A stretch of DNA of 64,000 nucleotides, taken from positions 310,001-374,000 of the forward strand of contig QEYB01001162.1 in assembly GCA_017562135.1 (NCBI GenBank). The letters are read 5' to 3'. Shown here piece by piece: positions 44,400 through 56,515 of the stretch (positions within the stretch are counted from its first letter, which is position 1; the number at the start of each line of letters is the position of its first letter). The notes under the pieces are model-generated. The model was not told where the DNA came from. It saw only the letters and a program-made list of their open reading frames with translations, and did no database searches. Position numbers and translations under genes: made by a program. The stretch is from Dipylidium caninum (taxonomy: Eukaryota > Platyhelminthes > Cestoda > Cyclophyllidea > Dipylidiidae).

Positions 44400-45535
44400 G
44401 GGCATGCTCGTGGTGTAGAAATGTGCAAGACACGCACATCTCTCCGAGAGACACGTCTCGAGGTAGTGGTAGAAGGCTTCAACCCTTCGCCCTCATCAGT
44501 GCGATTACAAGCATCCAAGGCTTGTTCCCCTCATTGACTATGGCTGACCAACAAGCATGGTTGGAGGCAGGGGCAGCCTTTCTGTGCAGGTGTTGCCCGA
44601 TGGAGGAGAAAAGGACAGGGGGAGCAGAGAGTGTGGAAGGGAAGGCGGCAGAGTAGATTTACCTCCAGCAGTCGAGTCAGATGGCAAGGCGGCCCGTCCA
44701 ATAAGCGACGCACTGAGGACGAAATGCTGCATTCCTCGTTGCCCCCACCGCCGAACGCCTTAAGGAAGCACGCAGCGCATGGAAACAAGTGCAACCATTC
44801 ACATGTGGGAATGCAATTAACAACACACACGTGATGCCCGCTTCAGACCACCCTGAACGGTGTGTCGGCGCTTCTCTCACTCCGACACCCTCTCCACGCG
44901 GTCCTCCTTCTGTTCTTGCTCCCGAGCGCCAACTGCTGGCGTGTCCATGGCCACACGCATGTCATCCTAGTGCGAGGACGTGCGCGAAACCCCGCTGTCC
45001 GCCAAATGGCATCACGAGAGCCGAAAACCAGGACGTTCAACCTCCACGTTTACGTCTACGCCCTCGTCCACGTGCAGGAACCCAACCTCTAACCGATGTT
45101 AATATTTGGGTGGGGCGGAGGACTTTTTGAGTCGCTGGGCCTGATGTTCACTGTCACGGGCTGTTGGCCATCGCAAAGTCCGGTCCTAACAAACATGAAC
45201 AGGTCGATGTTATGGCAAAAGCGCTTTCGGACCTACCTCCTCCTCCTCCTCCTCTTCCTCCTTCTCCCACCTACCACCTACCACCTCACCTCACATCTGC
45301 TCTCCTCTGCTCTCCTCTCCTCACCTCGCCATTACAGACGGCGTTTCCGCGCTTTTGAAGCCTTTCTCTAATTTAAGAGGCAGCCTAACTTTAGGGAAAC
45401 GCCATTCTTGGAATTATCTTCAATCGGCCATGGCTCCAATGGATATTTCCTCTCTCCCTCATCCTGCCTAATTCTCTTCCACCACTTCTCTCCCCTTTCC
45501 GAAACCCTGCTCAACCCTCCTGCCTTTTCGCCGAT
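44400..45535. other. No supported gene
   Basis: GC-rich, with many short overlapping frames on both strands and a CTC/CCT-rich stretch (45237-45335). No exon with consistent splice sites was found. Confidence 0.35.
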
Positions 45536-46075
45536 CCTGTTGGCCATCGTCAGTGTTCTTCCCACTCACCCAAATGTCGTCGAGAGACCGGTCGACCTCT
45601 TGACTGCTCTGACCAGCAGCTAAGTCTGCTCCCTGTGCGACTATGTCATGATCGAAGTACTGTGGAGGCCACTTTTTGGTAAAAGCGGACACTGATTGGG
45701 TTGTTGTGGCTCCCAGTGTCTCCTTTCTTCACCGCAAATGCGCCAGTGGAACATGGCCACCTCCGGCTATGAGTGCCTCCTGCCGATATGAAATCAGTCA
45801 ACAGACCGCCTCCGCTCCTGTTGACCATCGTTGGCGGCCTTCCTTCTCGTCGTCCAAAGACCAACGACGCCTTGACTGCTCTGACCAGCATCTACGTCTG
45901 CCCCCTGTGGGACCATGTGACGATGATAGTAGTGTGAAACCCGCTGGTTGAGTTGTTGTACATCCCAACGTCCCATTTCTTCACCGCAAATGCGCCCGTG
46001 GAACATGGCCACCTCCTCGATGCTCGTCACCGGCTGTAAGTGCGTCCTGCCAGTGTGAAATCAGTCAACAGACCG
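45536..46075 (+). repeat. Tandem duplication, two units of about 260-280 bp
   Basis: Unit 1 starts CCTGTTGGCCATCG (45536) and unit 2 CCTGTTGACCATCG (45817). Shared blocks in order are TTGACTGCTCTGACCAGCA, TTCTTCACCGCAAATGCGCC, GGAACATGGCCACCTCC and AAATCAGTCAACAGACCG. Both units remain largely open on the minus strand, where they read LLTDF-x(3)-GGTHSRR or related forms. No family recognised. Confidence 0.85.
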
Positions 46076-46099
46076 GGAGTGCGTGTGATGAGTACGTCC

Positions 46100-48150
46100 T
46101 GACGTGCACACCGCTCGGCGTGGTGGCAGATCCTCAGGTGACGCCTGAGCCCGGCTGACCCACCCAGACCGTGAGCGAAGCTGGTGCGGAGGTGGAGGCG
46201 TGTGGCGTGCCTCCGCCTTCTCCTCTTCCCCTCACCAGCCATTGAGGTGTGGTGCGGCGGGGGCTGTTGCGCTTTATTGTGTTCCATCTAGGCGTCCTTC
46301 TCTTTGGCATCCTTGGGCCCAACGCTCCCACCTCTTCGGCGCACGTCCTCCATTCAGCTGGAATATCTCCTTTCCTTCAACAATAACCCAGTCTTTAAGC
46401 AGATTTAAGGGCATTTTCTGGCCCTTGCTCAACACCTCCCTCATGGCGCTGCCCGCAGTGGCGAGTGAGGGGAAGCAAAATGAATATTAACGGTGACTGA
46501 CGGTTGCAGTCCCAAGTCACTCCTCCTCGTGTGTTTTGGTGGCCTTAAACAATTGTAGGTTGACTTTTTCCTGCCTTCGAGAGCCTCTCAAACAAAGGGA
46601 AACAAACAAGTGGCAAGTCTTCCCCGCAAGAACAAAAGGGTAGAATGGAGACATGCAGTTAGTCGGTTGAAAGACCTGTCCGGCGATCGTAGATAAACAC
46701 ATCAACTTCGTCTTTGGTTAACATTTTTGCACTTAAATGAGGAAATCCCCTGTCGTGGTCACGAGTAGCGACTCTCCACGAGACAGTACCTCTTCACCTC
46801 AAGTCTAATCACTGGAGGGGTCGAAGGGTTCCCCGCCCAGACAATTCTCTCTCGCACCGTCCTCTTTGCACTTTTTACTATGAGATGAGGGAAACTGACA
46901 GGCGGAAATGAGGCAGTCTTGGGCGGAGGCGATGCTCCTAACGCAACTGCTCACCTCATAGTGGCCTCCTCAGCCCTCGAGTTTCAAGCGCTTCCCCCCG
47001 CAGATGAGGCTCCTCCCTTGCAACGGTGATCAAACGAAAACTTTTCTCTATGAAAGGGGGAATGTATATGCCTTACGGGATACCATTTCCCAGCAAGAAA
47101 ACAGCCTCCTCACTCAACGTTTTGCATCGGAGTACATTGTGACTGCGCAAGTTGGTTGACTTGACAGAATTCCACAAAGCATTCAGCCGCTGTGGTTCTG
47201 CCAGGCAGGAGATGTTGTGTTGCGCTGTGCAGCGTGGCAACTTGCTGCCAATTTTGGAGGCCCCAAGGAAGGTGCAGACTTAAGACTTACGCCTTTCCCC
47301 TCGGGTCTCCTCCCGTCTTCCGACTCAGTGCACCCACTAGAGGGGCGAAAATGAGGGGAACCACGGTCCTTGCGCTCGTCGCACAAACATTCTTCCCCGT
47401 CGAATAGGGTGGACACAGAGCCCCTTCCACCCGAAGTTAACCTGTCTCTACGTCGAGTCGCAGTGACGATTTCCACCCATGAGTCGGTCGAACAATGCAT
47501 TTCTTCATAAACTACCTCTCTTAGCCCACGAATATGGCTGGAGTATGAGACGGTTGATGTTAGGCTTGTGGAAGGGCGGTGCCGAACCCTTTCGAAGACA
47601 TCACGATCATCCAGTTGGAGACTGCGAGGAAACTGTCCGCATTTTGCTGACCCTTCTCGCGACGAGTTCAAGTGCCTCCACTGACTCGTTGGCGGGTGGT
47701 GCGGGCCACACGCCGGTGGAGGGACTGCGCTCGTCCACCGGTGACGCGCAACCGCCGCCTTGTTCAACGCCTCGGTCGGACTTCCTTTCCCTTAAATGCC
47801 CCTGCACAGAGCAGAATCCACTTCGCTTTATGGCTCAAAAGTTGCGCCAAGAGACCAATGAACCGATGCATGTTAAACTGTCAGTCATGTTGTACCTTTC
47901 TCGTATAAACGGCGTCTACCGCTTGGGAACAGGGACAACTAAAATACACTTTTATTTATATTTTAAGTGAGTCTTATGTGTTGGAGAATGTTGGTCCTTC
48001 GCCGTGTCTTCTACATTAACTACTCTTTTTGACGAAGCACGCATGGCAGCACGTCTCATGACATCAAAGTGCCGATCAACAAGGCAGATCTCCTCTTCCC
48101 CCACCAAACATTTCATCGAGCGAGGAAAATTGAAGAACTCGACTGTCTAC
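46100..48150. other. No supported gene
   Basis: Open frames at 47183-47767 (minus) and 47479-47970 (plus) overlap each other and show no domain. A segment near 46210-46256 resembles 44328-44388 (see findings). Confidence 0.35.
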
Positions 48151-48193
48151 ATGACTTTTGTCTAAAATCCCTTTCAGATGGATCCTCCATCAA

Positions 48194-48746
48194 ATGACAC
48201 GCGTCATAGTCATAGTCAACGCACCACCATCACCTCACAACAGCAGCAGCAGCAGCAGAACCAAGCGAAGAAAAAGAGGTCCAACCTCACGGTGGATTCT
48301 TCCCGCCCTCCCTGAAGACCACTTGTTCGACCCCTACCCGCCGTTGGACAAGACTCGTCTGGACACCGTTGAGACTGCAAACATTTCCGCATCAACGCGA
48401 AAAGGCCGTCGCGACGGGAACAAGAGGCGAGCGAGGAGGCCTCGTGAGCGTTGCACCGCCCCGCGATGGCTTCGTCGCGCTGCCGCGCACGTCTACCGTC
48501 GTGTGGCTGGTGTGCTCACCTACCTAGTCTTCTTCCTCCTCATCTACCTCCTCCTGTGGATGTTCACGGGCGAGGAGGCCATGCCCCCGAGCTGCTTCGC
48601 CTACAGGGAGGAGAAGGACGGAGTCGTGACCAACGACAAGGTGGCCGTCTGCTACGGGGGCACCACTTTGGCCATCGCGATTTTCTACGTGGTCGCCTTC
48701 GCCATGGGGCAATTGGTGGAGCTGGTGCGACTGCCTGGACTGCTGG
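48194..48746 (+). CDS. First membrane exon of a probable SLC9B-type (NHA) sodium/proton antiporter, partial
   Basis: The plus-strand frame from the ATG at 48194 gives 184 codons ending at a strong donor (ctgctgg|gtgagt, phase 1). The N-terminal 110 residues are cytosolic, basic and include a serine run translated from a CAG repeat. Two membrane helices follow: LTYLVFFLLIYLLLWMFTG and a span around LAIAIFYVVAFAMGQL, ending LVELVRLPGLLG. The spacing of helix, TGxE, cysteine, helix and (I/V)RLPxL matches the start of the SLC9B/NHA cation-proton antiporter core, where the next residues are normally a GMLLAG-like segment. I found no such exon downstream, so the next intron is long. A splice acceptor (ccctttcag, ending 48177) just before the ATG shows that an upstream exon is possible; the +1 frame there also offers an ATG (48178) but stops after 46 codons. 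Confidence 0.5.
48240..48262 (+). repeat. CAG trinucleotide repeat inside the SLC9B-like exon
   Basis: About six perfect CAG units, read as a serine run (AGC) in the antiporter frame and as glutamine in the frame one base back. Length polymorphism would change residue number but not frame. Confidence 0.9.
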
Positions 48747-50900
48747 GTGAGTTGTCCTCTGCAACGTCTTTTCACTCTCCTCTCAGTTTATCGCACACAT
48801 TTACTGCTGAATGTCTGTTATCCATCACTTCAATCTACCGGCCTGTCATTCAACTCATTAACACGCTTAGAACATCTTCCCCCGAAGGGGCAAATCATTC
48901 CGATCCCAAGAGGAAGTGTGTCAGATCTCCCACGACCTTCTCCGTGATAGTTCTCGTGCATTTGAGGCTTTTCTACTTGGCAAAAGACATTTACTCGCTC
49001 TTAAATTCAAGTCGAGCGTCTAGCGAAAATGCCTTTCATCTGCGACTTCTCAATGCGTGCGCTCAATTTAATTTCAGTGGGGTTTCCCCCTTTCCGAGTG
49101 ATTCTGTTGAGATGTGACGGCTTCAACGTACGTCGACTGCATTCATTTAGGCTTCAAGTACTCCACCGTGTCTCTTTTTCCCTCTCGTCACTGCTCTCCC
49201 GCTACCAAACAACCACCGCTCTGCAGTGCCCAACATGATATGCCTCTCTTTGAATGGGCTCAAGAGAAAGCAAAGTTGCTTATAATCCCGCTTTCGGTGA
49301 AGTGTCTTCCTTGAAGATTGTTGCCTTGTCGCACGGACTGTTTCCCTTTCGCCCTCCGATTAACCGTTTGCGGCATCGGAACAGCCGAAGTCTGGCGCAG
49401 TCGCTTCGTAAGCTGCCTCTCCACACGTCCATCTGGCCCGGTTGGGGACCCAGTCCGAGTTGGTGGAGACGGAGGATGGGAGGGTGAAGCTGATCTCTGC
49501 GCACCAAATCACTCACCGTAGGCATGAAACCCCACAATCGTAAGCAGCAAAATGAGGTGGAGTAAATGGGCATGTCCCATTTGGGTCATGACTTCGCTTC
49601 CCCTTCAACTTCACACCGCTGCCATTCGGCATCCGCCACCACCGCCACCGTCAACGCCACCGTCAACGCAACGCCCTCCTCATCCCCGTCGCTTCGCCCA
49701 CTCCGCACTGCTGCAGGAGCGACGTTGAGATTGCACCGAGTGATAAGGCGAGGAGACGGCATCTGCCGTGAGATTGCGCTCTCCCTTGTCTGTGCACTGC
49801 CCTCTTGCCCCGTCTCCTCACCTGCCAAGGCGACATAATCGCTTAGTTAGAGCGAGCGAGTGAGTTAACGCCGCTGCCACCCACGGAAACAACGCAGTTA
49901 TCCCCAACTAAATGTAAAGCAATCGGGCCGCTAAATAACTAACTAATCGAACCACGAGGCGAGGGTGAGGAGAAGCACTTTTAACCGCCGCAACGAAGAA
50001 GTATCCCTCGAGGGCGTGGGGGGGGAGGGGAACACAGTGAAGAGGCGGAGGGGCGGGGGGGCGGGGGGGCGGAGAGGCGGAGAGGGGGCGAGGAGGAGAG
50101 TGTCTGCCCAAAGGTGAGAAACACGTGAAGAGGTTGCTGGTGGATGGATGCTCAGTGTGCTGCTGCACTTCTAGTCGTTGCCCACACTTTTAACCGGAAA
50201 ATGGCTTTGTACCTTATTTGCCGCCACAGCGTTTGAGGCCACCTTTAGGGGAAAGCGATGCGATGTGGAAGAGGACAGTTTTACCGTAAATGCCGCCGAA
50301 GTGCTCTTTGCGTTTCCAGTGTTATGACTCTTTTCCCCAACTCTCCAATCACCATTTACCTCGAAAGTGTATACGGCATCGTTGAGTTGAAAAGTGAGGC
50401 GCCCTTCACACCGTCTCCATAAATTCTCTACCAAAGACGAATTTGTAAAATCGTCAATATTTACAACTGTTTTCTAAAGAAACGCTGCCTCATTGGATTG
50501 ATTAGGGACTGGGGATGTCACACTTCCCTGAAAGCCTTCAAACGGGCCAAATCCGCGTAAAAACCGCACTGACATTCACTCAACTCTGTGAAAGATGCAC
50601 TAACAATGACGGTGAAAGCTGAGATGGTGGGCCATAAATCTGCCTCACTTTGCGCTTCAATCAAGTCGCCACGGAGGTGCGCAGCCTTCCATTAGGACTG
50701 CCTGATTATGTTAGCAGAGGACATCGTTGCTTAAAAGGCTTTTATGTCCCATCTGGTCTTGCCCGACCCTTGACTCTCCACGAGTCCGATGATCTGGGAA
50801 GATCCTGTCCAACCTTTTATGTGGTTTTTGCGAGTGAACCTCCCTCCTCCGTGGGTCGCATCCTCGACCGGAGATTAGATCGCGGGCGACGGAGGGTTTA

Positions 50901-50929
50901 AAGGAGGAGGAGGAGGAGGAGGAGGAGGC
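50901..50929 (+). repeat. GGA microsatellite
   Basis: About nine GGA units, part of a longer purine-rich stretch to 50950. Confidence 0.9.
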
Positions 50930-51140
50930 GGAGTTGGAGGCGGCGGAGACTAATACCAACATGGTCTTGAGTGCCCGAAAAGACTGTCGTATTGTGAAGA
51001 GAGCAAAATCAGATGGAATTCCTCCGATAAGCTGGAAGGTCTAATGTGTGAGAATAGCGGGTGTCAATAGCTTTATAAATCAAGAGAAAGTGTCCTCCCT
51101 GCCATTCTGATAGGCAACCACGATGTGACAATAGCGCCTG

Positions 51141-51162
51141 CTTTTTTTTTAAAAAAAAAAAT
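51141..51162 (+). repeat. T9A10 self-complementary run
   Basis: An uninterrupted T run is followed at once by an A run, a perfect short palindrome with no spacer. It may be an assembly- or slippage-prone site. Confidence 0.8.
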
Positions 51163-51364
51163 GGAAGAAAAAAGACAAAACAAAGTGGAAGACTGTAAAC
51201 TCTTAGCTCCCGACAGGCCCATGGGGGAATGATAGTCGGATTTGATGCAAACGCTACGTCAATGGAGGAGAGAGTCATAAAAATCGCGCAACCGAGTAAT
51301 TCTACACTTGTCGGGGTTGTAAAGAGTTTGTAAGCGGGAGAATTCCCACCTCACCGCAAATTGA

Positions 51365-51380
51365 GCCCTGATTGGCCGAG
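51365..51380. promoter_or_regulatory. Isolated CCAAT box in a GC-rich stretch
   Basis: CTGATTGGCCG (core 51371-51375) sits in GC-rich DNA. A minus-strand frame (51516-51259) spans it, so it may be chance. No gene start could be assigned. Confidence 0.2.
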
Positions 51381-52253
51381 AGGCGAGTGTGATTGTCCGG
51401 CAGCACATCTCCTCGACCCGGGTCCCTGGCGCCGAGAAGGTGTGAGGCGACGCGGGAGGACGCACAGGCGAAAGAACACCGGTGGTGGCCACAAGTCCGC
51501 CTTCATCGAAACACATCAGCCGACTAAAGCCGCACCACCGGTGAAACTGCCCCCTTTGGAGGGTGAAGGTGATTATTGCTATGCATAAACAGGGTTAAGT
51601 AAACAATTACTCCGCCACCGGGGCCGGTGGGGGAGCTACTTGCTGCATACCTCCAGATATTTTGAAATCCTCCTTAGCAGGGCAACGGTGAAACTGGCAG
51701 GGAGCCACTTCTACTACCATTGCACGGTTCTACGCGTCAAGATCACCCAAAGTAGTGTCATGGTGGGCCTGTTAACATGTCAGCAGAATTTATACCGAAA
51801 AATTAGCGCTTCACGAGTTGAGATTGGCACTCTTCTCCAATTTCCAACTATCCAAAGTTATAAGGGGTAGAGGTGGAGAGTCCACCGAATTATGGACTTG
51901 CCGGTTGATGTCAGAGAGGATGGACACCAGGGCGATGTGGAGAGGCGGGACTCGCGGTGAGTTGGCTTGAAATTCTCGTGAATCTGACGAGCAGCCTGAA
52001 TGTGGACTTCCAGGCAAGTCTGACGGTGTCTCTGGGATAGCGTCTGGAGGATCTTTAATATTTATCCGAGCATGCACTTTCGAAGGACACTTTTAATTTG
52101 TTATTGTGAGGAAAGAAAGAACATTGGCGGGGAGTATCAACACTCGGTCACGGAGGGAGGAGAGCTGGAGATTGTAGAAACTAAGATTTCTATTCTCCTT
52201 TCAATTCAGCTGGTTCTTTGGGGGGAATTTTTTATATTAGAGCCGAAACAACC

Positions 52254-52271
52254 GCACACACACACACACAT
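52254..52271 (+). repeat. CA dinucleotide microsatellite
   Basis: Eight to nine perfect CA units. Confidence 0.95.
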
Positions 52272-54769
52272 AGAAACGCAGTACCCATGATCTACCTCCT
52301 CCCCTGAAATGCCTTTGCCTCCGGTCATGTTTTTGTTCTTTTGCTGAACACGCTCCACTGACTGCTCTGTCGCGCGCCCCTGAGGGTCTCCGACTTTATT
52401 ACCGAAGATTTTTGACATCGCCAGCCCTGATTCCCCTCGGAGAAGTCTGTCCGTCTGGCAATAAATGGGAAAAAGCGCATAAAGCGAGGCAGGCCCTGAC
52501 GATTGCGTTAAAACACCACAATAAGGTCTGGTTTTTGCGTCTCGCCAACCTTCCGCCTTCATCAGTCACAAAAATTTCATAAGACTTTCAATTTGGCCCA
52601 ATTTTCGCCAGGTGTACTATAGAATGGCCACTTGTGGACTGCTGTCAGTCCGTCCACATAGTTTTTTGAAGCCTCGGCGCTCCGTAATAGGCCGGAAGAT
52701 GACATCCACACTATGTCCGCTCGAAGAAGAAGTGCTTTCTCTACAGAAAAAGGCGGTTATGTGGTGCAACACGGTGTTTTTTTTCATTTGTTGTACAGTA
52801 AATCTTGGCTGCTTCGGCATGTTGAAACGAGCTCCTCTCCCTTGACAGACGGGCTGAAGCAGTTAAAATGTCTATGGAAATGAGGAAGCGCATTTAAAGG
52901 AGTTGGCAAGTTGTTGAGCCGCGCTTTTCGTATTGTCATCCTCAAATTATGCGAGGCCTTCCGCGGAACAAACAATGCCTACCTCATTTTTGTCAGCACT
53001 GCCTTATTTTATTTTATTCTAATTTTTTTTGCACTTAAACACAAACGGCAAATGTACATTTGCCAGACAAAAGCATAAATTAGGCGACTGCTCGGCTCTG
53101 CCACCTCCTCCCCACTCACATGCACACACAAACACAAAGAAGGCAATTTCACATTCCGTCCTCATTCCAGACAACTCAGTGAGAAGATGTCCACGAGACC
53201 ACGGCGTGTGAAGCTGTCAAACAGTACAAACACTCGAGTTAATCAGTTAACTCGCACAAAAAACAGTTTATCAGTATTTTTAGTGGCCTGTTTCAAGGCA
53301 AGAGTGTCGACCGTAAAATAAGCCTGCAAGTTGGTGTTGACCTCAGGCATAAAGGGCAACTGAGGAGAAACTTTTATATTTCCGCACACTTTTTCCGCTT
53401 GAAATGGCCTCTTCAATGTGGACGGGCATAAACGACGGGGGATATTTGACAATCCTGTTGTCATTCTCTGCTCAGACGTAAACCTGGCAAAATTTTACTC
53501 CGATTTTCGACCGGATTCCTGCTAAAACGCCGCTTCTCAGCTCGAAACTTTGCTTGTCTGCCAGCAAACTCCCATTTTTCGAGGCGCTCAAGCCTCCTTG
53601 TCACTCTCAAACGCCCTGACCCGAACTCAACTGGTCAACTTGACAACTGTCCTCTCGGCAAAGGGAAGCCTTTTTGAGATAAAGCCCGAGTTAATCCACC
53701 AAATCCGAAAATTTATAATCGCCAATCATGGAATGCGAGCGTTCACCTGCCTGTTCTTTTTTGTGGGAATTTTAACATTTCCTCCAGAATGTCAGGAGGC
53801 CACGGTGGTTCAGTATGCTCTTAAACTGGCCGGGATAAGCGGAAAAGGGTGCCCTTACAAACAGTGATGTCTTATACTTGTGCGTGTTGAGAACTCAATC
53901 AGCACGGGGAGGATGAGCCACTCGCCAAAAACGCCAGATTTAAGTCTTTTATTTGACTCTTTTCCGCAAAACGATGTGTACAAATGCTTTAATTGTGGCG
54001 GGTAGGTGGCCACGTTGTCCCCTTCCGCTCCCATTACTCCCGTCCAACTCCCCCTTTTCCGCGGTGGAACATCATCCTCACTGGGGGAATTAAGTTTCTT
54101 CCCTCTTAGTTGCAAACTTGGCTTTGTCTCCTCCTCCGCCTCATCGCTGTCGTGTTCCTCGAAATATCATTTGTCAGGCAGCTCACAGCTTACTTCCTCT
54201 CCGTTGGTAAAGCTAAGTCAACTCCTAAAATCCCCGGCTGGCGAGGTCAACCGCCAAAAGGCATTCATTTGGTCACTGGAAGAGAGAGGCCACTTTACTC
54301 TGATTCTGTTTGGGCAAATTTGCCAATGGAATGCACTCGGGGGTGGGAAAAAAGGACGGAGAACCGGTCCACTTGAGCGATTTCATCGTTTGACTGGAAA
54401 AAAAAACGCCATGCGCTTGAGTTCTTGATGGCCTCACACCTTCAGCGCTTACCTGCACTTGAGTTATGTTGGCACGAAATCCACTCTTTGAAGGATTTAG
54501 GGAAGGGTCCGAGCCATTTGCCGTGGAACTTCTCTGTCTCTCAAGGGACGACTACTCGCTGGCCCATTTCACTGCCTCCGTAAAATATCTTCAGACGATT
54601 CGCCAACCTGTCACCGACATGTCAGTAAAAAGGCCTGTCGAGACGATTTTAACTGCGGTCGGTGTATTAGCCTCGACCGTTTAAGACTGCGTATCATCTC
54701 TCAGGAGAGGGCGTCAAGCGTCTCATTTTCTCCTTTCCTCTCTGAAATTCCACAAATGGCCTCGATTGT

Positions 54770-54792
54770 CCCCCCCCGCCCCCCCCCCCCCC
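54770..54792 (+). repeat. Interrupted poly-C run
   Basis: C8 G C14, a single-base-interrupted homopolymer that could form an i-motif or G-quadruplex on the other strand. Confidence 0.95.
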
Positions 54793-56428
54793 TCTTTTGC
54801 CAGACTAATAACTACGTTGTGTGTCGGGGTGGAACTGGAGCAAAAGAGGTTGAGAAAAATTACGAGTCTTTGAGTCGGTTTCCCACTAAATCATGAGAAC
54901 TTTGGACGAGCAATTCACAAGGCTTTTCCAAACATTTAGATGGTTTGGACGGACCAGAGGTATAGTTCGAAAAAATTCATCTTCTCCACCAAGATCAGAT
55001 ATCAGAGGTCATTAATGTCATTCTACGCCATTTTCTTTGGATTTGCGGAGTTTTGCCCTCTTGAACAATGAAAACAAATAAGGAAGCCGTTGACTTTCAC
55101 CTCGAGGGGGTCTCCCTCGCCACGTCAAGAGCGAAGACGACTGTCAAAAGTCGGAGTTCCCTCTTTAAACTGGCTACTCCGCACACTAATAGCTCTTAAG
55201 ACGGCCGCGATTAGTCCATTCTTAGGAGTTAGGAGAATTGTTTGCATGAAAAACCGGTGATAACCTTCGAAATACCACCTGAGGAGGATTTCGAAACACT
55301 AGGAGGTCATGACGGCATGAAAATCCGCGTTGAGGACATCCCTCGCCTTCTCCCCAGTCCTGACTGTTTCTCCAACCACCTTTGCCGGATGTGTTTCATG
55401 CAAAAATGCGCGCAAACTGCACTTTCCTCCTTTATTACCACCTCAAAGGGTGGATATTTGAACGGGAGACCAGCGCAATGAAGGGGTGTCTGAGCACTTC
55501 GCCCACTCCACCAGGACTTACGAGGTCTTACGAGGTTAGGGAAGCAGCAGCCTGTCTTCCTGGCCCCCTTTGGCTCCCTTTGGCCCCCTTCCTCCTGCCT
55601 TCCCCTCCTCCCTCCCTGGTGGGCCTCATTAATATCGGCCAAGGGGAAAGGTATTAATACAGACACATTATTTTTTTCTGTTGGCGAAAAGCACTGCCCA
55701 TTAATCAGCGAGATAGGTTTTATCACCTTTTTTTCGGCAACTTTTACCAGTATGTCGACAGTTGTTCGTGTCTCCTGTGAAAAGAGTCCTTCTACTTTGT
55801 ATTGCAAGCCTTTACAAGTGCGTTTTCACCTCGCCGGTGTCGTTATAAAGCTTTTATCTCATAATTTTTGCTCTAATAAACGGGCGAATAAGGTGGGTAA
55901 AGTAAAAACAGTGAAATTCAGCCTCCCTAATTTTTGTCTGTGACATTTTTGCAGCCAGAGGCTCCCCATTTTCGTGTTGGCGGATTCACTTTTTTTGCAT
56001 TTGAGTCAAAAAAAGCGTTTTCTTTAAAGAACTCTCACTTTATTCCCTCCGCTTGTCCACCAACCACCCTCGCGTGTAGCAGTTTGATCGGTTACAGGTC
56101 ATTCACAGTGTGTGTCATTTCTGTGAAATCACACCGCATTCAAACCGAGACCGCCTTCATTGTTAGAGTTTCTCTGGGTGACAATCATTGTTCTTTCGCG
56201 GAGGATTATTGTTTGGCACTCAGCTCTCATCTTCACTGGCATTTCATCACTAAAACTGGCTGCTTTCGTAGCGAGACGAGTTTCGTCTCTCTGTCAACTC
56301 ATGAGGCCTCAACGCTTTTTCCCCATGCGATGAAGGGCAAACTGAAATGTCAACCATTCACAGTGGGTTTTTGCTGCTAATTCTCTCGTCATTTGAGGCG
56401 AATCAGAATCCACCATTGGCCTCAGGAT

Positions 56429-56515
56429 ATTATTATTATTATTACCATCATCATCATCATCATCATCACCACCACCACCATCATCATCTTCTTCTTCTTC
56501 TTCTCTTCTCCCCAG
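56429..56515 (+). repeat. Composite triplet microsatellite ATT/CAT/CAC/CAT/CTT
   Basis: Successive blocks of related triplets (ATT, then CAT, CAC, CAT, CTT) follow each other with single-base changes between blocks, as expected from point mutation and re-expansion of one ancestral triplet array. The frame is open on both strands but is not a gene. Confidence 0.9.

Larger units (their letters stand above)
48760..51258. other. Probable intron of the SLC9B-like gene; no exon seen
   Basis: No frame resembles the expected next antiporter helices. Contents include G-rich tracts near 50018-50095 and a GGA microsatellite (50901-50929). Confidence 0.4.

Noticed and set aside
47183..47767. 194-codon minus-strand frame
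   Set aside because: Overlapped by a plus-strand frame of similar quality; no motif, no splice sites.
53550..53867. 105-codon plus-strand frame with natural-looking composition
   Set aside because: The frame starts without a clear ATG or acceptor and matches no family.
55233..55481. Short plus-strand frame (VITFEIPPEEDFETLGGHDG)
   Set aside because: Protein-like but isolated, with no donor/acceptor pair or domain.
56429..56515. Poly-His/poly-Asp frames
   Set aside because: Pure translation of a triplet microsatellite.
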